From Thermotalea metallivorans (GTDB taxonomy: Bacteria; Bacillota; Clostridia; Peptostreptococcales; Thermotaleaceae), in the NCBI RefSeq assembly GCF_001562415.1, contig NZ_LOEE01000019.1:1-64000 (forward strand): DNA of 64,000 bases, given 5' to 3'. The notes beneath the pieces are model-generated. The model was not told the origin of the DNA, did no database searches, and worked only from the letters and a program-made list of their open reading frames with translations. The translations under genes and the position numbers were made by a program. This document shows, piece by piece, positions 20,083 to 29,995 of this stretch (positions are counted from its first letter, which is position 1; each line of letters begins with the position of its first letter).

Positions 20083-22764
20083 TTACTCCTCGTCCGATAA
20101 ATATTCACTCAATCTGACAAAGCGGTATCCCTCTTCCAACAGCTTTGGAATAACAATATCCAATGCTTCTGCGGTGATATCATTCTCCCTATTGGGCATA
20201 TCACTGTCGTCGGACATATGCAGAATGATTATACTTCCATTGCCCAGGGTTTTATAGGACCCATTTCTCCGTTGTATGCCGGTAAGAATGGTACTTGCCA
20301 ATTCCATTGCATTTTCTGCTGCATAATCATGGGTACTGAAATCACCACTGACAATATAGGTAAATCCCATATCCAGTATCGCTTTCATACCTTCCTTGCT
20401 CATAGCCAGGGTCGGCGGTCTAAAGATTTTGTTCAAAGCGGGAATACCATCTATCTCAATATCGCCTATAACAGATTGCAGTTTATTGTAAGAAGTCCAA
20501 AGGTCTTCTTTTCTACTGCTGATTTCTTCCTCCGACAATGATATAAATACAGATTTAACGTCATCCTCACCCTGGAAGCTTTGGGAATTTGCAAAAGGTA
20601 AATGGGCATCCGTATGGCTGCCGATATCGTGTCCCCCCAGCGCTATGGCACGCAGTAAATTGGGATTCGCCTCCATATATTCTGTACGGATAAAAAAGGA
20701 TGCTTTGATATCATATTTTTTGAGTACATATAATATCTGATTTACCGGTTTATCGGAGCTCCAGTCGTCAAAAGTCAAGAATATGACCTTATCGTCCGTA
20801 AAAGTTCCTGCTGTATTTAGCCGTGACAGTTCTTCTTCTGAAAATCCAGGAAGAGTAGCAGGAGTATTGGCTTCCGGATTTCCTATATACCTTTGGATTA
20901 ATTTCTCTAATATTCCCTCATTCGTTTTATCCTTCAGGTGTCCCGGATAGATCTTGTCTTTTACCGAAGACAGCATATTCGTTTTAGGAACAGGATATTG
21001 ATAGACATAACTACTGTTCATAAGGCTTTCTAGTGTCTTTATCCGGTAGGAAGAACCGTTGTCCTCTATGTCGTCTTGATAAGCAACGGTATCAACCCTG
21101 TTTTTGGTAAAGTCCACCATCAATTTGCCTATCAGGCTGTTATCTTCATAAAAATCCATGCGGAAGAATACAATATATCCACGTGGGACACTGATGTTGC
21201 CTTTATGATAGGCATATGCAAGGACTTGATCAAAAGTGCCCTGTTTTCCTACCTTGGAGCTGGCAAAGGATAAATCCTGCCATACCACCTTGCATCCAGT
21301 ACTGGATATTGCCTCTAACACTTCATCCGTCATATTCACGACATAGGCATATCGTACCAGCGTCGGTTTTTTACCGCACAAAGTTTCTATCTTTTCTTGA
21401 ATATCCAGGATGCTGCTGCATGTAGAATAGTAATCGGCTGTTTCCGTCACTTTTAGGCATATGCCAATTTCATGTCCTGCGGATGCTATGCTTTTGATGG
21501 CATCTCCATAATTTTCGATTTCCTCTCCCGTTACGAAAAAAGTGCCCTTCCCATTCAATTCATCTAATTTTTGCAACACATCGATTAATACCGCAGTATT
21601 GGCGATTCCCGAAAAAGTGTAGCTTACTGCCTGCTCCGTCGTGTAAATGGTATAGATCTCTTCCGCTAATTTACCGTTATTTTTTTTTCGCAGGGCTTCT
21701 ATCTGATTTTTTCTTTTGATTTCTTTCGTACCCATTTCTTTCTGTACTGGTTTCTTGAAGGAGATGTATTTACTGCCCGTATGTGCCTCCGTATAAACCT
21801 TGGCCAGTTCCCCCTGTTTCTGTTCACTTAACCTTTTAAAGTTCGGATCGTTATATTGTGATATGTCTTCTACAAAAACCGTTTTGTATTGAACCTCATC
21901 TAAAGCCTTGAGAATCCATTCCACTACCTGCAATAATCTTTCTTCTTCAGAAAGGTTTTTTGTTTCCTTCTGGACATCTATGCCCGGTTGCTTATCCACC
22001 GCCGGCTTATCCTGCTTTTTTACAGACACATATTCGTCCTCATCCAATGTGCCGTTTAACTTAATGGTGAAAATCGTACCATCGTCTAATCTTTTTATAT
22101 AATCAAGTACCTGGGTATATGTGGAAAAGCTTTGATAGCTGATGTAATGGCTGATGCTCACCACTTTCTTATTGCCGGAGGCGAAAGCTGCCTGCAATAC
22201 TTTGGGAGTATACTTGGTTCCGTTGCATAAAAGCAAGATGTTTTCTTGATTTGTTAAAACTTTAATAATATTGTTGGTCCTGCAAAAATCAACTACAAGT
22301 TCCTCCAATCCATACTCTTCCAAGTTTTTCAAGCCAGTTAAGGTATTGCTGCCTACCTTATGGCCGCCATCTACCATCGCCTGAACTGCTTCGGCATCTT
22401 CTGCCGCTGCAATGCCAGGGAGAAAAAAAGTTCCTTTGCGACCGTAGACCGACATTAAATGCAAGATCTCCCGCGTGGTATCCGGATCTGATAAGCCCTT
22501 AAAAGACAATGCCATAACTTTTTCTCCAGTACGGACATCTGTTATAATTTCAGCTTTTTTTGGACTTTCTTTAAGATTTTTTATTGCAGTATCAATGAGG
22601 ATGGAAGCATCATATGGGTTTCTATTCATTGTCTCCATATCCTTCATGGTCGCTATGTTGCTGAATTCTGACTTTATATAGAATCTTATAAAAAAACCTA
22701 TGAGAATGAATAGAAGGAAGAAGACCGTCCCTACAGCAATAAATTTAATATCCTTTCCTGACAT
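20083..22764 (-). CDS. Membrane-anchored protein with three NodB deacetylase-like domains
   Basis: 893 residues. One N-terminal membrane helix (about 7-27) is followed by three repeats of the polysaccharide deacetylase fold at about 65-235, 375-560 and 655-885. Only the third has a full active site: TFDD at 664-667, H717-x3-H721 and FRPP at 781-784. The first (MALSFKGLSD, GTFFLPG, GHKVGSNT) and second (SYTFSGIAN, GTFFVTG, GHEIGICL) keep fold markers but have lost the catalytic Asp and His. It probably removes N-acetyl groups from the polymer made by the neighbouring synthase. GAGGTG precedes the ATG. Confidence 0.85.
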   Translation of the reverse strand: MSGKDIKFIAVGTVFFLLFILIGFFIRFYIKSEFSNIATMKDMETMNRNPYDASILIDTAIKNLKESPKKAEIITDVRTGEKVMALSFKGLSDPDTTREILHLMSVYGRKGTFFLPGIAAAEDAEAVQAMVDGGHKVGSNTLTGLKNLEEYGLEELVVDFCRTNNIIKVLTNQENILLLCNGTKYTPKVLQAAFASGNKKVVSISHYISYQSFSTYTQVLDYIKRLDDGTIFTIKLNGTLDEDEYVSVKKQDKPAVDKQPGIDVQKETKNLSEEERLLQVVEWILKALDEVQYKTVFVEDISQYNDPNFKRLSEQKQGELAKVYTEAHTGSKYISFKKPVQKEMGTKEIKRKNQIEALRKKNNGKLAEEIYTIYTTEQAVSYTFSGIANTAVLIDVLQKLDELNGKGTFFVTGEEIENYGDAIKSIASAGHEIGICLKVTETADYYSTCSSILDIQEKIETLCGKKPTLVRYAYVVNMTDEVLEAISSTGCKVVWQDLSFASSKVGKQGTFDQVLAYAYHKGNISVPRGYIVFFRMDFYEDNSLIGKLMVDFTKNRVDTVAYQDDIEDNGSSYRIKTLESLMNSSYVYQYPVPKTNMLSSVKDKIYPGHLKDKTNEGILEKLIQRYIGNPEANTPATLPGFSEEELSRLNTAGTFTDDKVIFLTFDDWSSDKPVNQILYVLKKYDIKASFFIRTEYMEANPNLLRAIALGGHDIGSHTDAHLPFANSQSFQGEDDVKSVFISLSEEEISSRKEDLWTSYNKLQSVIGDIEIDGIPALNKIFRPPTLAMSKEGMKAILDMGFTYIVSGDFSTHDYAAENAMELASTILTGIQRRNGSYKTLGNGSIIILHMSDDSDMPNRENDITAEALDIVIPKLLEEGYRFVRLSEYLSDEE

Positions 22765-22830
22765 AGTTCACCTCAAATATTCATAAAAGTTTCTGATACC
22801 TGAAAAGTTGCAAAAGCTAGCATTCCATTA

Positions 22831-23671
22831 TTAAAGGCTCCAATAAATATAGCCTTTCTTTTCTAATTCCTCTTTATTGAATATGCTTTTAACGTCAATA
22901 ATAATATTTTTGTTGAAGGGCATTTCTTTGTACATAGCATCTAGTTCCTTATAGGACATTGTTCTAAACTCGTTATGGGCAACTGCAAATATAATGCAGT
23001 CTGCTTCCCGGACATCCTGCAATTTTGTCATTTCTATCTGATATATCCGTTGCACATCCTCTTTATCAGCAACAGGATCTACAATCTGGACATTGATTTG
23101 ATGCGCTTTCAATCGTTTCGCAATATCCCCTGTCTTCGAATTGCGGATATCCGGGCAATTTTCCTTAAATGTAATTCCCATGATAAATACATTTGCATTT
23201 TTTACTGGTTTATTTGCTTCAATCAAGATCTTCATCGCAACATCTGCTATAAGAACCCCTATATCTTCATTCATTTTTCTGCTGGCCATGACAATCTGGG
23301 GATAGCAGCCAAGATGCTGTGCACGGTGTATAAAATAGTATTTCACAAGCTCTGATTATAGGAGATAAATCCGGTGTTTTATCTCCATTCACCGGTGTCG
23401 GAACGGCTACAATGATAAAATTGGCTTCTTTTAATTTATCCTCCTTCCAAGTAAAATCAATCAAGGAATTTCTAATGGCTTCGTCTCCGACTTCTCTGGT
23501 AGGGTCTTCTCCACCCAAGTACTTCCTAATTTTCTTTTTGTCGATATCAAAACCTATGGTCCTTACCTTTTTAGAAAAAGCTAGTGCAATGGGCATTCCT
23601 ACATATCCCAGTCCCACTACAGCAAGCTTTATTTTATCAATATCCATTCTTTTGCATAATCCCATATCCAA
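22831..23671 (-). pseudogene. UDP-N-acetylhexosamine/UDP-glucose dehydrogenase family, internally deleted
   Basis: The 5' part encodes a Rossmann domain (LAVVGLGYVGMPIALAF, GFDIDKKKI, VAVPTPVNGDKTPDL) as in TviB/WbpA-like nucleotide-sugar dehydrogenases. After IIRACE near 23345 the frame runs off into unrelated residues. The 3' part resumes in another frame with YYFIHRAQHLGCYP and continues GITFKENCPDIRNSK to the normal end. Roughly 160 residues are missing, including the segment that holds the catalytic Cys (GGHCIGVDP in relatives). Enzyme activity is therefore not expected. It would have supplied a uronic-type sugar nucleotide to the polysaccharide synthase. Confidence 0.85.
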
Positions 23672-24036
23672 TCACGTATCCCCCTCTTAGCTATTTATAG
23701 ATAACTATTCTTACGATAGCCCATATAGAAACACAACTTTTGCAGAATGATGATTGTATAACCGCTGTAAAAGTATCACAAGTGCTCACTTAACCCATAT
23801 TTCACTAAAATAAAAATATGGAAATCTCTAAGTGACAACGAAATCGCAAAGGAGAGATTCCCATGAAAATATCTTTATCACTGATTGTGTTTTTTTATAA
23901 CGCTAAAATTAGCGAGGTTGCTAATCCTACGGGCTTTCTTAAATAAAAACGAGGTGTTCTATTTGATACCCTTGTTTTTACTTTAAAAACACAAAGGTTA
24001 TAAAATAAATAAAATGGAGATAGAAATCTATCCCCA
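23672..24036. other. 365-bp non-coding region with palindromes at the islet edge
   Basis: No ORF. It contains an interrupted inverted repeat near 23820-23873 (GGAAATCTCT with AGAGATTCCC, arms about 25 bases apart) and a compact palindrome CGCTAAAATTAGCG near 23900-23915, followed by GGTTGCTAATCC, which could pair alternatively with the same arm. It separates the broken dehydrogenase from yajC and marks the junction of the polysaccharide islet. I considered riboswitch families and mobile-element ends but could not match one. Confidence 0.5.
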
Positions 24037-24321
24037 TTATTCGATAGGTGTTTCATTTTTATTGATATTCCCTACAGCCCATCTTGCAATCTGCAGCTTT
24101 GTCTTATCTGCTCCTACTTCAATCGTCAAAACATCATCTTTCAATTTTATAATTTTACCGTATATGCCGCCTATGGTTAAGATCTGGTCTCCTACTTTCA
24201 AATTGTTCCTCATTTCCTTGATTTGCTTATCCCTTTTTTGTTGGGGCCTTATAATGAGGAAATAGAATATGCCAATAAATATGGCAGTCATGATGATTGG
24301 TGAATACGCACTATAGTTCAT
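24037..24321 (-). CDS. yajC: Sec translocase accessory protein YajC
   Basis: A 94-residue single-pass membrane protein of the SecDF-YajC complex. The N-terminal helix (about 8-22) ends in FLIIRPQQKRDKQ, the family signature, followed by the soluble domain with VGDQILTIGGIYGKI. It lies 71 bases behind tgt. In related genomes it is followed by TIGR04086 and scfA, but here those genes are 9 kb away. The ribosome site is distant (GGGAGGG about 14 bases away). Confidence 0.95.
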   Translation of the reverse strand: MNYSAYSPIIMTAIFIGIFYFLIIRPQQKRDKQIKEMRNNLKVGDQILTIGGIYGKIIKLKDDVLTIEVGADKTKLQIARWAVGNINKNETPIE

Positions 24322-24392
24322 GTGTCTTTTTTCCCTCCCTTTCTATAATAGTAATATATATTCAACGAAAAAATTAGAACTCCTTTTATAGG

Positions 24393-25535
<1,143 letters not shown>

Positions 25536-25589
25536 CTAATCAAATCAAGAGCATCGCATCTCCCATGCTCACGGGAAGCAGGATAGGCG

Positions 25590-25904
25590 CTATAATATGC
25601 TTTCCCAATCACGTCTACCATGCAGAACACGGACAATGTTAACTGTATTTGTACTTTTGTTCACGGTATAAAATATCAGGTAATTATCTATCGGCAGCTT
25701 TCTTATTCCTTTCGCTGCCAAGTATTTATCTTGCACAAGGCTATGACGTTCCGGCAATTCTTCCAAAGTCGCCATAGCCTCCTGTATTCTTGCAAGCTGT
25801 TTTAAAGCCGTAGTTGGCTCTTTTAACTCATATGAAATATAGTCTGCAATTTCATCAAGGTCCGCTTCGGCCGCTTCCGCAATAACCAGATTATACTTTA
25901 ACAT
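25590..25904 (-). CDS. RelE/ParE-family toxin
   Basis: A 104-residue protein of the RelE/ParE fold: an N-terminal AEADLDEIADYIS helix and a basic C-terminal half with GIRKLPIDNYLIFYTV and VNIVRVLHGRRDWE. Members either cleave ribosome-bound mRNA or inhibit gyrase. Which one applies is not clear. Its ATG overlaps the end of the upstream antitoxin gene by 14 bases, the usual coupling. Confidence 0.92.
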   Translation of the reverse strand: MLKYNLVIAEAAEADLDEIADYISYELKEPTTALKQLARIQEAMATLEELPERHSLVQDKYLAAKGIRKLPIDNYLIFYTVNKSTNTVNIVRVLHGRRDWESIL

Positions 25905-26163
25905 TTCGCAACCTGCTTTCTATCCGTGCAAATACTTCATTTGCAGGTTTTACGCGCCCATGTTTAATATCGTCCAATCCCTTTTCAAGCATAGTATATA
26001 ACTCAAATTTTCCGACAAGCATTTCATATGTTTCAATACTCATAACCGCAAGGTCTCCCGTACCATTCTTTGTGATATATACCGGTTCTTTGTATTTATG
26101 GCAAAACTCCGAAATCTCATTGTAGTTGTTTCTTAAGTCTGAGCTTGGTCTAATAATCGGCAT
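25891..26163 (-). CDS. Phd/YefM-family antitoxin
   Basis: 90 residues. The N-terminal DNA-binding part (about 1-55: DLRNNYNEISEFCHKYKEPVYIT...GDLAVMSIETYEML) matches Phd/YefM antitoxins, and the C-terminal tail should wrap the toxin. Such pairs repress their own promoter. GGAGGTG precedes the ATG at 26163. With the toxin it forms a small cassette between tgt and queA. Confidence 0.92.
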   Translation of the reverse strand: MPIIRPSSDLRNNYNEISEFCHKYKEPVYITKNGTGDLAVMSIETYEMLVGKFELYTMLEKGLDDIKHGRVKPANEVFARIESRLRNVKV

Positions 26164-26351
26164 TTTCTACACCTCCACCTTTATTATATTCAAATTTTAT
26201 CGAAATATTGATATGCTGTCAAGAAAAGAGCTATACACTTATTACCAATTTGACATTCATTTTTTACCAAACGAAAAAAGGCCATATACGGCCTATTTTT
26301 TTAAAACAGGTAAAAAATCGTCAGTGCAAAATAAAACGCTGCTTGGCGGTC

Positions 26352-26654
26352 TTAAATCGATTTGAAGGGCAAATAATGAATTCCCATATCACGACACATG
26401 ATAGACGGTCCGTCCACTTCCTCAAATTCCAAAAGCATTGCAGGTTTCTTACAATTTGGAGTAAACTGTACTTTTGCAACGGCCCAACCTGCATAACCGA
26501 TATTTGGTCCTTGCAAGTCTACCCAAAGGCATGAATATTTCATGTCTTGGTAAATGCTTATGATTTTTGCATCTTGAAATTTATTTTCGTCAATCCGTTT
26601 GGCAAGAAACGGATAAATCGTCTCAACCTTTGCGTAATCAATAGCTCTTATCAT
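26352..26654 (-). CDS. Hypothetical protein, 100 residues
   Basis: I do not recognise this protein. Read from ATG 26654 (GGGAGG upstream) it gives 100 residues with no membrane helix or signal peptide. There is a mixed pattern of short strands (AKIISIYQDMKYSCLWVDLQG, KVQFTPNCKKPAMLLEFEEVDG) and two Cys. It lies beside the toxin-antitoxin pair in what looks like an inserted patch between tgt and queA. Confidence 0.6.
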   Translation of the reverse strand: MIRAIDYAKVETIYPFLAKRIDENKFQDAKIISIYQDMKYSCLWVDLQGPNIGYAGWAVAKVQFTPNCKKPAMLLEFEEVDGPSIMCRDMGIHYLPFKSI

Positions 26655-26936
26655 CGCGCCGCCTCCCTGCTCATCTTTATAAGATGTTGTATAGGAATAT
26701 CTCCATAAATACAAACCGCCTTAATGATATTCTTGTATCCGTGCGGGTCAGTTGATGTTAGTATATAAGTATGGACACATTCAAAACTTTTGTATAAAAA
26801 ACGGCAAAATCGTATCAATTCGCTTCAAAAATGGTCTGGAACACAGATTTTTATACAAATCAGAAGAATAGCAGAAAGCCCCTATACCGCTTGGTATAAG
26901 GGCTTTCGGGCTTCTATATCCTCTGAAAAAAATCTG
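26655..26936. other. Non-coding stretch with a strong hairpin
   Basis: 282 bases without an ORF between queA and the 100-residue gene. The only structure I see is at 26874-26909: arms GAAAGCCC(C/T)TATACC and GGTATAAGGGCTTTC with a GCTT loop, about 15 bp including one non-Watson-Crick pair. On the minus strand it lies 28 bases behind queA, but no T-run follows it, so it may be a weak terminator or another kind of element. Confidence 0.55.
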
Positions 26937-27962
26937 TTAAACTATGAGCATCGCATCTCCGAAGCTGTAAAATCTATAACGATTCTTCACAGCTTCCTCA
27001 TAGGCATGCAGGATAATTTCCCTACTACTGAATGCACTGACCAACATTACAAGGGTTGATTCGGGCAGATGAAAATTTGTGATCAAGCCGTCTACCGTTT
27101 TGAATCTGTACCCGGGATAGATAAATATATCTGTCCAATCTGCACAAGGACGGATCATCCCCCTGTCGTCAGCGATACTCTCTAATGTTCTGGTAGATGT
27201 AGTTCCTACTGCAATCACTCTTCCTCCATTTTTCTTGGTAGTATTTACTAGGTCTGCAGTTTCTGCAGATACCTCAAAATATTCGGCATGCATCTTATGT
27301 TCCGAGATATTTTCAGTTTTTACAGGTCGAAATGTTCCAAGCCCTACATGCAGGGTAATATAGGCTATCTTTACACCCCGCTCCTGCAGTTTGTTTAAAA
27401 GTTCATGGGTAAAATGAAGACCTGCGGTAGGAGCAGCAGCAGAGCCTTCATATTTCGCATAGACCGTTTGATATCTTTCTTTGTCTTCCAGACGTTCCTT
27501 AATATAATGGGGAAGGGGCATCATACCAATCTGATCCAATATCTGCTCAAAAACACCCTCATACACAAAATCAACGATTCTCGATCCTTCATCCCCATAT
27601 CCTACAATCTTTGCCTTTAGTATTCCATCACCAAATACAATCATATCCCCGATACGAGCCTTTTTGCCAGGTTTTACCAGAGTTTCCCATCGGTCACCCT
27701 CTATCCTTTTCAATAGAAGAAATTCTACTTTTCCCCCGGAATGATCCTTTACCCCAAATAGGCGAGCAGGAATCACCTTGGTATTATTCAATACCAAGCA
27801 ATCCCCTTCCTGGAAATATTCAACAATCTCTTTGAAAATTCTATGTTCAATCCCACCATTCTTCCTATGGACAACCATCAATCGAGACTGTTCCCTGTCC
27901 GCTAGAGGTTTCTGGGCAATTAACTCTTCCGGCAAATCAAAATAAAAATCCTTTGTCTTCAT
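26937..27962 (-). CDS. queA: S-adenosylmethionine:tRNA ribosyltransferase-isomerase
   Basis: The queuosine pathway enzyme that adds the epoxycyclopentane group to preQ1-tRNA. 341 residues is typical. Family signatures include [13 protein letters not shown] at the N terminus, [28 protein letters not shown] and [17 protein letters not shown] precedes the ATG. It normally precedes tgt directly. Confidence 0.97.
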   Translation of the reverse strand: MKTKDFYFDLPEELIAQKPLADREQSRLMVVHRKNGGIEHRIFKEIVEYFQEGDCLVLNNTKVIPARLFGVKDHSGGKVEFLLLKRIEGDRWETLVKPGKKARIGDMIVFGDGILKAKIVGYGDEGSRIVDFVYEGVFEQILDQIGMMPLPHYIKERLEDKERYQTVYAKYEGSAAAPTAGLHFTHELLNKLQERGVKIAYITLHVGLGTFRPVKTENISEHKMHAEYFEVSAETADLVNTTKKNGGRVIAVGTTSTRTLESIADDRGMIRPCADWTDIFIYPGYRFKTVDGLITNFHLPESTLVMLVSAFSSREIILHAYEEAVKNRYRFYSFGDAMLIV

Positions 27963-27975
27963 TTTTCATGTCTCC

Positions 27976-29640
27976 TTATTCAATCTTTGTTCCAGAATAA
28001 TAGTATGTTAGGATTTGATCATAGGTATAGCCATCTTCTGCCATTTTTTTTGCTCCCCACTGACTCATCCCTAACCCATGGCCCCAACCCTTTCCGTCGA
28101 AAACGTATTTGGTAGCACGGAAAGATACATTTTTTAATTCAGATCCATTATAAACAAAAATATTCGGTTGCCCATTGTCCATTTGCTTTATTCCCTCTGT
28201 CGTAATGACATATATGTTTTCCACATTTATTTGCTGAGGTGTGAATGTAGAGCCGGATATGACAGTGGCAGCAGCATCTGTCCGAATAGTAAACCATGTG
28301 CTTTTGATATTATTATAGCCAAATATGCTTCTTATCTTCTCTTTTTCTAAAATCTTCTTATCTTGGGTCCCTTGTATTTCCAACTTTAAAACTCTTCCAA
28401 AGGGAGAGTATTCTGTTGCCTTTATGCCGTTGACCTCTCCCACGGAGAGTTGTTTACTGTTCAGAATATCTTGAATTTGTTCTTTTGTCAATGTATAGGA
28501 CCATGTATCGTTGGGGGAACCGACGGAATAGGGATCATTCACTCCTTTTAGATAGTCGATAGGAGAAGTCCAGACATTTTCACTATTTTCCGTATGTCCT
28601 CCGCTGTTTGAATGATAAAAAGCCGTAACAATATTTCCTTTATAGGTCAGGATTTTGCCTTTTGTCTCATCTACGGCCTTTCGGCTTCTTTCATGCTCCC
28701 CATCATAGCCGCCGTATACCTGACAGTGGGTAGTAGCACAAAGGTCAAATCCGTACTGGCTATGGGCTCCCAGTTTTTGCACTGTATAATTTCTAGCAGC
28801 CACGGCCTGGGCTTTTTGGGCTTCCAAAGGCCATGTTCCTGACATTTCCTTCGGCACCACACCGTAAAGATATTCCTCCAAAGGCAGCCTGTTGATGACG
28901 GTAAAATCGCTGCCGCTATACCTTCGGATGATGATGCTTCCTCTAAAATTTTTCCCATCCAGCCTTATCAAATTTCCGCCATCTTTTTGTGGAATAGGTC
29001 TGAAGTGATATTCCATTTCGCCCAGATTCAGCATACACAATACTTCCCCTGATTTGGACAAAATTTGTATCCTTTTGTCATGCTGGGGAACAAAGCTGAT
29101 TTCCATCTCGGGTAAGCTTAATCGTATATTCTCCGCAGCACCTTGGGCATTTGCCATGCTGGTAAATAATCCGGTCCATACCTTCCATCCGTTTTCATAA
29201 GACAGATAGGGAGTCGTATGGAGACGAGGCAATGTATTTAAAAAGTTTTGAGCTTCCTCCCGGGTTTGAAATGTAGAACCAATTTGAATATGGATAGGCC
29301 CTTGCAGATTGGTATTATACATATCCCGCTGCTCATCGTACTGATATTCTAAAAAAGAGCCGTTGAATGCCATAAAATAGCTGTCTTTCCTCACGATAAT
29401 CTCATCGTTTCCCAAAAAGCTGAAAATGCTCCGAAATTCATTTCCTGCAAAATAACCCAATTCCAAACCGTTTTTGGAATAAACAGAAACCAAAGGGGTA
29501 GCACTTTCGCCATATTTTAGACCGATTCGAATATATTCCGGTATTTTGGATTTATCATATCCGTAAACTGGAATGGATAAAAACATATTTGTCAATGCCA
29601 TCATCACAAATAGAAATATGATTTGCCTTGCCCTTCTCAT
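27976..29640 (-). CDS. SpoIID/LytB-domain secreted protein
   Basis: A 554-residue exported protein: signal peptide (about 1-27), a SPOR-like region (about 130-200, IQIGSTFQTREEAQNFL) and a SpoIID domain (about 240-550). The lytic-transglycosylase-like segment MSGTWPLEAQKAQAVAARNY holds the expected catalytic Glu, and YHSNSGGHTENSENVW and GWGHGLGMSQWGA are strong family marks. In sporulating cells SpoIID digests septal peptidoglycan. This longer form with a SPOR-like region may act in spore or vegetative wall turnover. Start at ATG 29640, eight bases from AAAGGAG. Confidence 0.9.
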   Translation of the reverse strand: MRRARQIIFLFVMMALTNMFLSIPVYGYDKSKIPEYIRIGLKYGESATPLVSVYSKNGLELGYFAGNEFRSIFSFLGNDEIIVRKDSYFMAFNGSFLEYQYDEQRDMYNTNLQGPIHIQIGSTFQTREEAQNFLNTLPRLHTTPYLSYENGWKVWTGLFTSMANAQGAAENIRLSLPEMEISFVPQHDKRIQILSKSGEVLCMLNLGEMEYHFRPIPQKDGGNLIRLDGKNFRGSIIIRRYSGSDFTVINRLPLEEYLYGVVPKEMSGTWPLEAQKAQAVAARNYTVQKLGAHSQYGFDLCATTHCQVYGGYDGEHERSRKAVDETKGKILTYKGNIVTAFYHSNSGGHTENSENVWTSPIDYLKGVNDPYSVGSPNDTWSYTLTKEQIQDILNSKQLSVGEVNGIKATEYSPFGRVLKLEIQGTQDKKILEKEKIRSIFGYNNIKSTWFTIRTDAAATVISGSTFTPQQINVENIYVITTEGIKQMDNGQPNIFVYNGSELKNVSFRATKYVFDGKGWGHGLGMSQWGAKKMAEDGYTYDQILTYYYSGTKIE

Positions 29641-29755
29641 CTGGTTCGCTCCTTTATGTTTTGATATTTCCACTTTTTTAGTTTTCGACAAAATCCAATA
29701 ATATCCTGCAAAACTTCTTCATTGTAAAGATTTTGAAATAAATCAGAAAAGAATA

Positions 29756-29782
29756 ATAACTGCAGGTTGTCCCGGCAGTTAT
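29756..29782 (-). terminator. Terminator of the ruv operon
   Basis: An ATAACTGC/GCAGTTAT stem followed on the minus strand by TATTCTTTT. It overlaps the stop of the DUF2905 gene. Confidence 0.75.
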
Positions 29783-29991
29783 CTTCTAAAGAAAATGTTG
29801 GCGATGAGGGTCAACAGGATACTCAGGATGATTGTAGTCATGACAGGAGCATAAAATACAAAATTACCTTTTTTATAATAGATATCTCCCGGCAATTTGC
29901 CAAGGCCTATTTTGGATCCAATGGTAAGCAAGAGCCCGATGACAACCAAGATCACGCCAATCATCATAATACTTTTTCCAAAACCACTCAT
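29779..29991 (-). CDS. DUF2905 small membrane protein
   Basis: 70 residues with two membrane helices (about 6-26 and 46-66) flanking GKLPGDIYYKKGNFVFYAP, which is the DUF2905 signature. Function unknown. It starts four bases after ruvB, as commonly seen in clostridia, and ends the ruv operon. Confidence 0.88.
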   Translation of the reverse strand: MSGFGKSIMMIGVILVVIGLLLTIGSKIGLGKLPGDIYYKKGNFVFYAPVMTTIILSILLTLIANIFFRR

Positions 29992-29995
29992 ATCT

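Noticed and set aside
18193-23671. Calling the islet a hyaluronan capsule locus
   Set aside because: The synthase is HAS/NodC-like, but the same motifs occur in chitin/poly-GlcNAc synthases. The dehydrogenase looks more like UDP-HexNAc enzymes, and deacetylases fit poly-GlcNAc better. Polymer identity is left open.
23811-23960. Cyclic-di-GMP or other known riboswitch
   Set aside because: GC-poor hairpins are present, but the conserved loop and receptor motifs of the classes I know are missing, and the nearest downstream gene does not fit.
26874-26909. Calling the hairpin behind queA a Rho-independent terminator
   Set aside because: The stem is strong, but no T-run follows on either strand. 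It is reported only as a hairpin.
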